Positions 33,710 through 42,046 of a stretch of 64,000 bases of DNA are shown piece by piece; position 1 is the first letter of the stretch, and every line of letters begins with the position of its first letter. The translations under genes were made by a program, and so were the position numbers. Under the pieces are notes generated by a model that was not told the DNA's origin, did not search any database, and saw only the letters and a program-made list of their open reading frames with translations. The DNA is from UBA2199 sp964628035 (GTDB lineage: Bacteria > Acidobacteriota > Aminicenantia > UBA2199): contig CAZVPI010000008.1 in assembly GCA_964628035.1 (NCBI GenBank), forward strand, positions 68,150 through 132,149, in the 5' to 3' direction.

Positions 33710-34858
33710 TTACCGATCCAGAATCGCCTGCAGACAACGTTCAGCAGCGTGTCCGTCCCAGAGCTCGGGCCGCACGGGCTTGCGCTCCTCCGTCAGGGCC
33801 TTGCGGTATTCTGCCCGGATCCGCTCCACGTCGTTGCCGACCAGCACGCTGGCGCCGCCAAGCTCGCGCAGGGTCACCGGCCGCTCAGTATTCCAACGCA
33901 GAGTGAGGCAGGGGGTGCCCAGAACAGTACACTCTTCTTGCAGGCCGCCGCTGTCGGTCAGCAGCACACGGGCATCCATGTTCAGGCGCAGCATCTCGTG
34001 GTAGCCGATCGGGCGCAGCAGGATCATGCCGGCCGTTCCGCGCACCTTGTCCCATAGGCCGAATTCCTTCAGCCTCTTTTCCGAGCGGGGATGGACCGGC
34101 CAGACCAGGGGCATGCCGCCGGCGACCTCGGCGCAGAAGAAATCGACCAGCGGGCCCAGGACAGCCGGGTCATCCACGTTGGAGGGCCGGTGCAGGGTCA
34201 TCAAAGTGTATTCACCATCGCGCAGGCCTCTCGCTTGCGAAGAGGCAGCAACGAGCGCATTCCCTCTGCAGATCGCCCCGATGTCCAGGGCGGCGGCCCG
34301 GGAGCGGTTTGCCTCCAGCGTATCGATCATGATGTTGCCGACGAACACGATCCGTTCCTCGGCCGCCCCCTCGCGGCGCAGGTTCTCCCCGGACATCCGG
34401 TCTGGGGTAAGTAACAGGTCGGCCAGGCGGTCGGTGACCAGGCGGTTGATCTCCTCGGGCATCGTCATGTCGCCCGAGCGCAGCCCCGCCTCGATGTGGC
34501 ACAATCTGCCGCCCTCCTTCTTGGCGGTGACCGACCCGGCCAGGGTGGCGTTGACGTCGCCGACCACCACCACCCAGTCGGGCCGCTCCCGGCGCAGCAC
34601 CTTCTCCAGGGCAATCATGGTCTGCCCCACCTGCTCGGCATGAGTCCCTGAGCCAACTCCGAGGTTGATGTCAGGGGCCGGGATCTGCAGCGACTGGAAG
34701 AAGGCCTCCGACATAGTCCCGTCATAATGTTGGCCGGTGTGGACCAGCATGTGCCCGACCTTGTCCGCGGCTCGGGCATTGTATTGGTTGAGCGCGTTAA
34801 TGAACGGCGCAATTTTCATGAAGTTGGGCCTGGCGCCGATGACCGAGACGATCTTCAT
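33710..34858 (-). CDS. wecB: UDP-N-acetylglucosamine 2-epimerase (non-hydrolysing)
   Basis: 382 residues from the ATG at 34858, which overlaps the upstream stop (ATGA) and gives the family N-terminus MKIVSVIGARPNFMKIAPF. Other signatures are LVHTGQHYDGTMSEAFF, VVVVGDVNATLAGSVTAKK, CHIEAGLRSGDMTMPEEINR, LMTLHRPSNVDDP, LLTDSGGLQEECTVLGTPCL and the closing EERKPVRPELWDGHAAERC. It interconverts UDP-GlcNAc and UDP-ManNAc, providing ManNAc or ManNAcA-type precursors for the surface polymer. Length and motifs are normal. Confidence 0.93.
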   Translation of the reverse strand: MKIVSVIGARPNFMKIAPFINALNQYNARAADKVGHMLVHTGQHYDGTMSEAFFQSLQIPAPDINLGVGSGTHAEQVGQTMIALEKVLRRERPDWVVVVGDVNATLAGSVTAKKEGGRLCHIEAGLRSGDMTMPEEINRLVTDRLADLLLTPDRMSGENLRREGAAEERIVFVGNIMIDTLEANRSRAAALDIGAICRGNALVAASSQARGLRDGEYTLMTLHRPSNVDDPAVLGPLVDFFCAEVAGGMPLVWPVHPRSEKRLKEFGLWDKVRGTAGMILLRPIGYHEMLRLNMDARVLLTDSGGLQEECTVLGTPCLTLRWNTERPVTLRELGGASVLVGNDVERIRAEYRKALTEERKPVRPELWDGHAAERCLQAILDR

Positions 34859-35922
34859 TTGAATTCCCCTTGAAACTGCGAGCCCTGCTTCATTTTGCTC
34901 GGGCTCTCCGGATAGTTCTCGATAAACCAGGCGAGTAGAGCGGTCAGGTCGACCTTTTCCGAAAGCATCTTCTCTTTCCTGACCGCATGCCCTTCTTTCA
35001 GTCTGGGCGTCGCCAGCAGCTCCAGAGCCTTGCCCGTCACCCCACGGATATCCCGGAAGCTGTACACCAATCCGTATTTTACCTCCTGCTCGCGGATGGT
35101 ATGCACATCCTGGGGATTGAGGTAGATGGCGGGCGTGCCCAGCATGGCGCATTCGGAGGCCATGGTCGCACCTTCGCCGACGTACAGGGTGGCGAACGCC
35201 AGGACGTCGTGTATCCTGTGTGGAGGGACTTTCAGCTGGAACTTCTTTAGTGGTTCAGGGAGATCTTCTTCCGAGGAGATGAATACCCTGGCGGCTTTTC
35301 CCAGCTCGGCCACCAAATCCACCTTCTCGCCGAAGCTGGCTCTCCGGCTGCCGAAGTCGTGGCTGGCATTCCAGGAGATGAAACGCAATACAACGTATTT
35401 CTCATCCTTCCCAACTTCAAGCTCATCGCGGATGCCCGGATCGGGAGAGTATCGCTTCGGATGCAGGTAAGCCAGCTCTTGGTATCCGTCATAATGGAGT
35501 TCTTTTTTTCCCAACCGGGGATGAGGGAATGAACCGGTCAGGATGACACTTGTGAAAGGCCTGTAAAGGCGGACCTGTTCCATATTAAATGTGTCTTCGA
35601 GTGATATATGCGGCTTGCGCAGCAGCCAGGCAACGATGGCGCCGTACATGGAGGCGTTCAGGCACATGTCGGGCTTGAATCTCAATGCGACAAGGAAGGT
35701 CCTCCAGGTGAACCAGAACAGGCCCCAGATTTTCCCGATCCGGCTCCTGTACGGTTTGCCGAAATTGACATACGGGAAGCCGTAGTGCTCCAGCAACTGA
35801 ATCGTGACTTCTTTGTCCCGGGTAGTGAACAGGACTTCCGATCCCTTTTCGATGAAGATCTTGGCCAGATGCCTAAAATAATGGACGTGCGCCGGATGGC
35901 CGATGTCGATCAGCAGTCTCAT
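34855..35922 (-). CDS. DUF354-family glycosyltransferase-like protein
   Basis: 355 residues. It begins MRLLIDIGHPAHVHYFRHLA, the hallmark of DUF354, proteins with a GT-B-like fold. Later landmarks are LEDTFNMEQVRLYRPFTSVI and YVGEGATMASECAMLGTPAI, the second resembling the nucleotide-sugar site of GT-B enzymes. It is presumed to be a cytoplasmic glycosyltransferase, but the family has no well-defined activity. It overlaps wecB by four bases and follows the FemAB-like gene by three. Confidence 0.82.
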   Translation of the reverse strand: MRLLIDIGHPAHVHYFRHLAKIFIEKGSEVLFTTRDKEVTIQLLEHYGFPYVNFGKPYRSRIGKIWGLFWFTWRTFLVALRFKPDMCLNASMYGAIVAWLLRKPHISLEDTFNMEQVRLYRPFTSVILTGSFPHPRLGKKELHYDGYQELAYLHPKRYSPDPGIRDELEVGKDEKYVVLRFISWNASHDFGSRRASFGEKVDLVAELGKAARVFISSEEDLPEPLKKFQLKVPPHRIHDVLAFATLYVGEGATMASECAMLGTPAIYLNPQDVHTIREQEVKYGLVYSFRDIRGVTGKALELLATPRLKEGHAVRKEKMLSEKVDLTALLAWFIENYPESPSKMKQGSQFQGEFK

Positions 35923-35925
35923 GCC

Positions 35926-36933
35926 CTATCCCCTGATCCTCCGCCAGAACCAGAAGCCGAGCTTGGCCATCGTCATCACCTGGGGCCGGTGGACCTTCAT
36001 GAACCGCCCCGTTTCCACCAGTTCCCCTCCATACTGCATCTTGAAATCCCGGACTCCATAATCCTTCCCCGGCTTTCCCGCCCCCATCCAATCGTAAACC
36101 GCGAATCCGTTCTCGATCGCCCAGCGCATGACCTCGAAATGAAAAAGGTCGGTCGGCCTTGCCTGGAGCAGCCGCGGGTCATCCGGACCGCCGATGTAGA
36201 AGGGGCGGAGGACCTGCTTGTCGAGCAGGGCGACCATGACGATGACCGGCTCGCCGTCCTTCGTCAGGGCGAACCATCGCAGCGACCCGGCCAGTTTTTC
36301 CTGCAACGCGGCGAAGAAAGCCTTGTCCGGGATCGGCAGGCGGATGCGGCGATAGGTTTTCACCAGCAGCCGGTAGAAGATGTCGAGATACCTGGCATCG
36401 GTCGCCGCGTCGAAGCCGAATCCCTGTCCCCTGGCCTTGTTGATCCCGCGCCGGCGGTTGCTCTTGATCCCCCGCCAGAACTCCTCCATGCCGACGGACA
36501 AATCCACCAGTATGTTCAGGTGCTCCTCATAGGCGAAGCCGTTGGCTTCGTACGGCCTTCTCTGCTCGGGCCGCAGGCGATGAAAATTCCGGACCTGGGT
36601 GTAGACCGCTTTGCCCTTCACCGCTTCGTTGTAGTGCCGTAGCAATTCAGCAGTCACTTCCCCGCCATCCGCCAGCGGCCCGCCCCAGATGATCGACCTG
36701 GCGCTCAGCCTTCCCAGCAGGCCGTCGGCTTCCCTCTGCACCGCGGCCAGAAGGATTCCCTTCAGGTCTTCTCCGTCGAAGGCGGCGATGGCCAGGGGGA
36801 AATATCGGGGAGTCGCCTGGTAGACGGCGAACATGCGCGGAGTGTGCAGGACGCTCCCCTGGGCATGTTCCTGGACAAAACATTCCCATTGCCGGCGGTC
36901 GATGTAGTTCTCATTGATGACGATCCGATACAT
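35926..36933 (-). CDS. FemAB-like acyl/aminoacyl transferase (GNAT fold, first copy)
   Basis: 335 residues. It shows the double-GNAT arrangement of FemAB/BioF2-like proteins: WECFVQEHAQGSVLHTPRMF at the start, EEFWRGIKSNRRRGINKARG in the centre and YDWMGAGKPGKDYGVRDFKM near the end. Related proteins in EPS clusters are called XrtA-associated FemAB; classical Fem proteins add amino acids to lipid II from aminoacyl-tRNA. Here a glycan intermediate or a lipid carrier is the likelier acceptor. Two more FemAB/BioF2-like genes lie in the same operon (47449-48588 and 54076-55146). Confidence 0.75.
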   Translation of the reverse strand: MYRIVINENYIDRRQWECFVQEHAQGSVLHTPRMFAVYQATPRYFPLAIAAFDGEDLKGILLAAVQREADGLLGRLSARSIIWGGPLADGGEVTAELLRHYNEAVKGKAVYTQVRNFHRLRPEQRRPYEANGFAYEEHLNILVDLSVGMEEFWRGIKSNRRRGINKARGQGFGFDAATDARYLDIFYRLLVKTYRRIRLPIPDKAFFAALQEKLAGSLRWFALTKDGEPVIVMVALLDKQVLRPFYIGGPDDPRLLQARPTDLFHFEVMRWAIENGFAVYDWMGAGKPGKDYGVRDFKMQYGGELVETGRFMKVHRPQVMTMAKLGFWFWRRIRG

Positions 36934-36944
36934 CCGGTTAAATA

Positions 36945-37871
36945 CTATTTCTCGATGACATCCTGATAAAGTTGGACAATCCTTTTGGCAACCGATACGC
37001 TGTCCAGTCCCAGCTCGATCAATCTTTCCCGCCCTCTTGTTCTCCTTCCGAATTTCAGCGCCAATTGAAGCTTGCTAGCGACGTCCCCTGGATCAAATGA
37101 AGTCAAATAGCATCCCTCTGTGTCGCCGATGATCCATCGGATGTCGCCGACGTCCGTGGCAACGATCGGGCAGTTGCAGGCCATGGCCTCCTTGATTACA
37201 TTGGGGGATCCTTCATAGCGTGAGGTCAGCAGGAGTACGTCTGCTGCATTCATGATATCTGGCATAGATTCATGGGATAGTCCAGAAATGACATGCAACT
37301 CGACTCTGTCTCGCTTAAGTAAATCGTAAGCGCAACGCGCTAAGTCGAAGTTTTTCTCATCGCGACCAGGATCGCCCACGAAGATCACATGCTTTCCGGA
37401 GGCAAATCCGGAATTTGCCCGAGCCTCGTTCTCGGCCAGGGGCCGAAAGGATTCCATGTCAATCCCGTTTGGTATCACCGCGGCCGAGCGGATTCCGAGC
37501 ACCGCTTTCATCTCCTCCGATTTCACAATCAACGCGGACCAACGCCCTTTGGCGAGACGGCGGAGCCAGTATCGCTCCACCTTTCCGCGCAGGACATCGC
37601 TGCCCATAAGGGAAACGATTAGCGGCCTGGCTCCGGCCAGGGTCGCAGCAAAAGAGGAAAGGGAGTAATGGGCATGAATGACATCGAAACGATTCAGCCG
37701 CAAATAGCGGCGCAGGGCAAATACGCTTCGTATATACCCCCCTCTCCCTTTGCCCCGGATGGGAAAATATTCCACTTCGACTCCAGCGTCTTTTAACGAA
37801 TCGCCTTGGCGGGAAACCAAAGGTGAGAGGAGACCTTTCACGGTCTCCCTGGCAACAAATAGTACTCTCAC
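36945..37871 (-). CDS. Family 4 glycosyltransferase
   Basis: 308 residues from a GTG start at 37871. GT-B/GT4 motifs are VIHAHYSLSSFAATLAGARP, VIPNGIDMESFRPLAE, HVIFVGDPGRDEKNF, the donor-binding LLLTSRYEGSPNVIKEAMAC and CPIVATDVGDIRWI. The family is normally 350-400 residues, so the N-terminal domain here is compact but complete. It is a cytoplasmic retaining transferase that would extend the repeat unit. Substrate cannot be predicted. Confidence 0.88.
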   Translation of the reverse strand: MRVLFVARETVKGLLSPLVSRQGDSLKDAGVEVEYFPIRGKGRGGYIRSVFALRRYLRLNRFDVIHAHYSLSSFAATLAGARPLIVSLMGSDVLRGKVERYWLRRLAKGRWSALIVKSEEMKAVLGIRSAAVIPNGIDMESFRPLAENEARANSGFASGKHVIFVGDPGRDEKNFDLARCAYDLLKRDRVELHVISGLSHESMPDIMNAADVLLLTSRYEGSPNVIKEAMACNCPIVATDVGDIRWIIGDTEGCYLTSFDPGDVASKLQLALKFGRRTRGRERLIELGLDSVSVAKRIVQLYQDVIEK

Positions 37872-37891
37872 TCCGTTCCTTAACTCATCGC

Positions 37892-38971
37892 TTACTCGCC
37901 GAGAAGGTTGCCATGGCCGAGCAGTTCGATGACATGCCGAATCCTGAGATCGAAAGAATTATTGCGGTTGAATGTGCCAGGCTCGAATTTCCATTCCCCG
38001 TCATGCTGGACGTACCGCCCGCCGATGCCGTCGATGATCATCTGGTGCTCGGGGTGGATGAAGCCGAAGAAGCACTGCAACTCGTTCACGTAGAGGCGCC
38101 GGTCACGGTCGACGAAGATGTCGATGGCCTGGCTCAGGAATCCCCTCTTGTCGGTGACGTGCTTCATGAAGTCGAGGATCTCCCGCGGCGGCCCCCCCCA
38201 GTCGATGCCGCCGCCGCCGCTGAAGATGGCGCCGCGGCGCTGCTTCTTGTGGGCGAAGAACGACTCGCCGATGCGCACCGTCCGCCACTCCTCGGCCACA
38301 TCGATGTAGTCTTGGAGGATCACATGCCACCGTTGCGGATCGATCGTGCCCACGGTGTGTCGTCTCTTCAGGTAGGCCAAGAACCCGGGTATGTCGCCGA
38401 TCCGCCCAAGGATCCTGGACTTCAGTTTCCCCTTGCGCAGGTTCGGCAGCCATTTCCGGGCGATGCCCCGCTGTGAAAAAGCGCGCGCCACGTATTTTTT
38501 TAGTTCGGCGTCATTGCGCAGGATCTGGATCCCCGAACCGGCGGCCCCGATAGCGGTTTTCCCGACCAGGGGGAATGAGCAAGTTTCCCGGAAGCGCTCA
38601 ATCTCCTCTCGGTCATAAAAAACATGCGTCTTGGCATGGGGAACCTGATTGGCCTCGAGCCAGTAGGCCAGCATGCGCTTGTTTTCGTAGATCAGGACTT
38701 CTTCGAAGGTCGGGTAGATCATTTTGTTCAGGATATTGCGGATGACATACAGGCGTTCATCGTACATCTGCTTGAAGTAGCCCACGGCCCCGGGCGGACG
38801 CGTCAGGTAGCAGTCGCAATCGCTGCTCATGACTTTTTTAAGCCAGTCGCTTTTCGACAGGTCGATCACGTCCACACGAATGTCATATGGCGCTTCGCGG
38901 ATGGCCTGGAGCCATTCCAGGTGGTCGTCCGGGCTTTCGTTTTTCAAAACGACGAAGTGATATTTCTTCAT
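37892..38971 (-). CDS. ATP-grasp domain protein
   Basis: 359 residues. ATP-grasp features are FPLVGKTAIGAAGSGIQIL (phosphate-binding loop, ~residue 135), WHVILQDYIDVAEEWRTVRI (~220) and FVDRDRRLYVNELQCFFGF (~290; Asp/Glu and Asn metal ligands). The N-terminal pre-ATP-grasp domain includes CYLTRPPGAVGYFKQMYDER. ATP-grasp enzymes join a carboxylate to an amine or thiol through an acylphosphate. The gene follows an asparagine-synthase-like gene by one base, so the two may cooperate in amide-bond formation on the glycan; this is inference. Specific substrate unknown. Confidence 0.78.
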   Translation of the reverse strand: MKKYHFVVLKNESPDDHLEWLQAIREAPYDIRVDVIDLSKSDWLKKVMSSDCDCYLTRPPGAVGYFKQMYDERLYVIRNILNKMIYPTFEEVLIYENKRMLAYWLEANQVPHAKTHVFYDREEIERFRETCSFPLVGKTAIGAAGSGIQILRNDAELKKYVARAFSQRGIARKWLPNLRKGKLKSRILGRIGDIPGFLAYLKRRHTVGTIDPQRWHVILQDYIDVAEEWRTVRIGESFFAHKKQRRGAIFSGGGGIDWGGPPREILDFMKHVTDKRGFLSQAIDIFVDRDRRLYVNELQCFFGFIHPEHQMIIDGIGGRYVQHDGEWKFEPGTFNRNNSFDLRIRHVIELLGHGNLLGE

Positions 38972-38972
38972 C

Positions 38973-40718
38973 TCATTTCACGAATTCCTTGATGATGTAA
39001 TCGATGTTGATCAAGTTGGTGAAATCGTGCCAGTACCCTTCCTCCTGGCCGTGAACGGGCCTTGCCAGGTCGTTCCGATAGCGCTCCATGTCGACAAATT
39101 GCTTTGATTCCTCCGAAAACCCCTCAATGCTTTTCCAGGAAAAATCGGCGATCCACTTCCGGTATGGGAAGGAGGGAGTCCCGTTTTTCAGGAACATGTA
39201 GCGATAGGTCCTCTTCAGGAGCAGGAGGATCTTGCTGCCCAGGTACTCGCGCGCCGAATAGAATCCCCTCTTGCCGTAGGCGATATTTGACAGCTGGGGG
39301 GCCAGGAGATGGGTTACGCCCAGGCGCAGGTTCTGCCGCCAGTTCTCCAGCAGGTGGCCCCGTTCGGGGACGTAGTCGCCCAGGGGCATGTGGAACGGCG
39401 ACGAGAAGATCGCCTCCAGCCAGTCGATGTCCATGAAGGGGCAGGCGACGTACTTCAGCCGCTTCATGTACAGGTTCATGTCCTGGGTGTGGTGCAGGGC
39501 GGCGTCCACGTAGAACTCGACGTGAAAATGGCCGTGTTTTCCCTTTTGCTGGATGAAGGGCTGGGCGGCGAGGATGGAGTGCACTTCGTCCAGGTCCGTC
39601 TCCCCCGCTTTGAAATGCCGCTCCCGCAGTATCCTGCGCATCGTCTCCTTGTTGCCCGACTCGTCGCCCGGCCGCCACAGCCGGAACAGCTTGGAGATGA
39701 TGTAGTCGTGGTAGGCGACCCCCTGGATGTACTCGCCGCCCATGTCGCCGACCAGGATCAGCTCGTTGGCCGGGTTGCTCTCCATCTCCCTCTCGATTGC
39801 GTCGAGGCGGTGGGCGCGGTGGATGTGCAGCAGCGAGCTGCCGAGGGCGATGACCTCTTTTCCGCGCCTCGCGAACCAGTCGGCGCCCGGCTCGCCGACG
39901 GAGTGGCAGTGGTAGTTCAAATTCCGGCTTGCGGCGACCTTGCTGGCGGTCATGGCGTCGAGAGAGCGCGGGTCGCCGAAGGTGAAGGCATTGGGCCGGA
40001 TGCCCAGGCTCAGCAGTGCGGCCAGGATCATGCGGCTGTCCATGCCGCCGGTGAGGGTCACGGTCAGGGCCGACGGCTTTAGGTATTCCACGTGGCGACC
40101 GATGATGCCCCGCCAAACATCGGCTAGTTCGGCGATGGAGATCTTTCTCTCCTTCAGGCTCAGCAGCTCGTCCGGGAGCCAGTAGCGGTCGATCTTGAGC
40201 GAGCCGTTGAAACGGACGGCCGTCGCCGGCCCGCTGGCCTCCACGGAGCGGAACAGGGTGGTGCCGGCGATGAAATGGGTCATCAAACAGAACAATGCCG
40301 CCCGCTCCGCGTCGGCCCGGAGCCTGACCGCGCCGGCGATGAGGGACAGCTCGCCGGCGATCAGGAAGCCGCCGCCATCCTGGTGGATGAAAAATTTCTT
40401 GATGCTGTGGTGGTCGTTGAAGAGGAAAAATCCCTGTTCGCTGACGAGCAGGATCACGAAGATTCCCTTGACGAAATCGATGAGACCCGGCCCCTTCTCG
40501 GCGAAAAGACGCCGGATCAACTCCTCGTTCTTCAGCGGACGGCATTCCGCGGGGCAGGATTCCCTGGGCAGGACGTAGCCGTCGATGCCGATGCGCAGGC
40601 CTTCAGCGGGGAAGGCCTTGAGGAAATCACCGTCGAAGTGGACGGTGAACCCCTTGTGCTGCCGCTGGTTTTGGCAGGGATTCGCCAGCCTCATGTTCGT
40701 GATCAGCCAGCGGCTCAT
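38973..40718 (-). CDS. Asparagine-synthase-like protein lacking the amidotransferase cysteine
   Basis: 581 residues. The C-terminal synthetase domain has the PP-loop LTVTLTGGMDSRMILAALLS (~residue 220) and a later FTFGDPRSLDAMTASKVAAS, as in AsnB-type adenylating enzymes. The N-terminal ~150 residues keep the class II glutaminase shape (GIFVILLVSEQGFFLFNDHH, GGFLIAGELSLIAGA) but the protein starts MSRWLITN, without the Cys2 nucleophile, so ammonia from glutamine is unlikely. Beta-lactam-synthetase-like or amide-forming chemistry with another amine is possible. It overlaps the GT4 gene upstream (ATGA) and precedes the ATP-grasp gene. Confidence 0.82.
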   Translation of the reverse strand: MSRWLITNMRLANPCQNQRQHKGFTVHFDGDFLKAFPAEGLRIGIDGYVLPRESCPAECRPLKNEELIRRLFAEKGPGLIDFVKGIFVILLVSEQGFFLFNDHHSIKKFFIHQDGGGFLIAGELSLIAGAVRLRADAERAALFCLMTHFIAGTTLFRSVEASGPATAVRFNGSLKIDRYWLPDELLSLKERKISIAELADVWRGIIGRHVEYLKPSALTVTLTGGMDSRMILAALLSLGIRPNAFTFGDPRSLDAMTASKVAASRNLNYHCHSVGEPGADWFARRGKEVIALGSSLLHIHRAHRLDAIEREMESNPANELILVGDMGGEYIQGVAYHDYIISKLFRLWRPGDESGNKETMRRILRERHFKAGETDLDEVHSILAAQPFIQQKGKHGHFHVEFYVDAALHHTQDMNLYMKRLKYVACPFMDIDWLEAIFSSPFHMPLGDYVPERGHLLENWRQNLRLGVTHLLAPQLSNIAYGKRGFYSAREYLGSKILLLLKRTYRYMFLKNGTPSFPYRKWIADFSWKSIEGFSEESKQFVDMERYRNDLARPVHGQEEGYWHDFTNLINIDYIIKEFVK

Positions 40719-42046
40719 CGGGCGGCTTCCGGGGTCCGGCCGGCGGGGCTTTCCTCCCCCATCGGTTCGCCGGGGGGCGCCAGTGTCGCCAGGGCGGCCA
40801 CGATCTTTTCGGCGTTGGCCTGCTTGGAAAACCGGGCGGCGGCGATGGCGCTGTTCTTAGCCCGCACGGCGAAGCTGAAACCGCAGCCGCGGGCGGCCCG
40901 GAGCATCTCCTCGACGTCGTGGCCCACGATGCAGCCCAGCCGGTTGTCCCGGATGAAGTCCGAGTAGTCGCCGATGTGGTCCGAGGCCATGACCGGCAGC
41001 CCGGCCAGCAGGTATTCCGCGAGCTTGGTGGGCGACGAGACGCGGTTGGTCATGATATCGTCTCTGAGGATTATGCCCAGGTCGGCCGCGTTCAGGAAGG
41101 CGTTGATCTCGCGGGGATCATGGACGAAGCGGATCATGATCCTATCGGCGGGTAATGAGTGCCGGTTCTGCAACTCCCTGGCCATGGCCGTGTCGGGCGT
41201 CAGGCAGATAAAATGGTGGTCCGCGTTCTGGGCGATGAAGTGTAAGGCGAATTCGAAGACCAAGTCTTTCTTGTGATACTTGTTCTTCAGGCGGCCGGTA
41301 TAGATCAGAATCCTCTTTCCCTCCAGGCCCAGATGCTTTCTTTTCTCCTCCCCCAGTTCCGGATCGGGGAAGAATAGATTTTCGTCGGCGGCGCCCGGTA
41401 CGACGCAAATCTTGCCCGCTTGCTCCGTGCAGCCGGGCAGGCCCAACAAGTAATCTTTCAGTGGTTGCGATACGCAAAAGACCAAGTCGGCCGCCTTCAG
41501 CATGGCCGCGTCCCGCTGCACGAAGCGGTTGTATGCCTGGATCATCCCCGGATCCCGGACCTCCCCGAGCGAGTCGTAGCCCAGCGAATTCAGGTACTCC
41601 TCGGGCGAGGCGCCCCGGTAATCGAAGACGAGGCGTACTCTGTCATCGATTCGCCTCAGCCTAGCGAATGTATCATAATTGACCGAGGCCCGGCTCTGAA
41701 GGACGGCCATGGCCTTCTCGTCACGTCCGATCCTGGAGGCGATGAGCCGCCGAATCCTCCAAGTTTTGATGAGTGGCGAGAATGGATCCATGCGGTCCAG
41801 GGACCTCAAGGTGACAGCCTGATGGATCTCCCCTTGCAGCCGTTTGCGATATTCACTCACGACGGCACGTTGCCGGCCGCCGTGGCGGACCAGGTACGGG
41901 ATCGACGGACAGGAGAGGATGTCGTAGACGATCCCCTTTCCCTGCAGCACCTCGATCCAGTTCTGCACCTGGCTCCTCAGGATGGGATTGTCCAGGATGC
42001 CGGTCACGTAGAGGTAGTACCTGTTCAGGTGGCTTTCGGCATGCAT
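40715..42046 (-). CDS. Family 4 glycosyltransferase
   Basis: 443 residues from the ATG at 42046, which shares its A with the upstream stop (TGATG). GT-B motifs: AADLVFCVSQPLKDYLLGLP, the linker ICVVPGAADENLFF, GKRILIYTGRLKNKYHKKDL, LNAADLGIILRDD and SSPTKLAEYLLAGLPVMASD with the donor-binding Glu. The N-terminal half is longer than usual and contains PYLVRHGGRQRAVVSEYRKR. It is likely a cytoplasmic transferase of the repeat-unit pathway. Substrate unknown. Confidence 0.85.
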   Translation of the reverse strand: MHAESHLNRYYLYVTGILDNPILRSQVQNWIEVLQGKGIVYDILSCPSIPYLVRHGGRQRAVVSEYRKRLQGEIHQAVTLRSLDRMDPFSPLIKTWRIRRLIASRIGRDEKAMAVLQSRASVNYDTFARLRRIDDRVRLVFDYRGASPEEYLNSLGYDSLGEVRDPGMIQAYNRFVQRDAAMLKAADLVFCVSQPLKDYLLGLPGCTEQAGKICVVPGAADENLFFPDPELGEEKRKHLGLEGKRILIYTGRLKNKYHKKDLVFEFALHFIAQNADHHFICLTPDTAMARELQNRHSLPADRIMIRFVHDPREINAFLNAADLGIILRDDIMTNRVSSPTKLAEYLLAGLPVMASDHIGDYSDFIRDNRLGCIVGHDVEEMLRAARGCGFSFAVRAKNSAIAAARFSKQANAEKIVAALATLAPPGEPMGEESPAGRTPEAAR

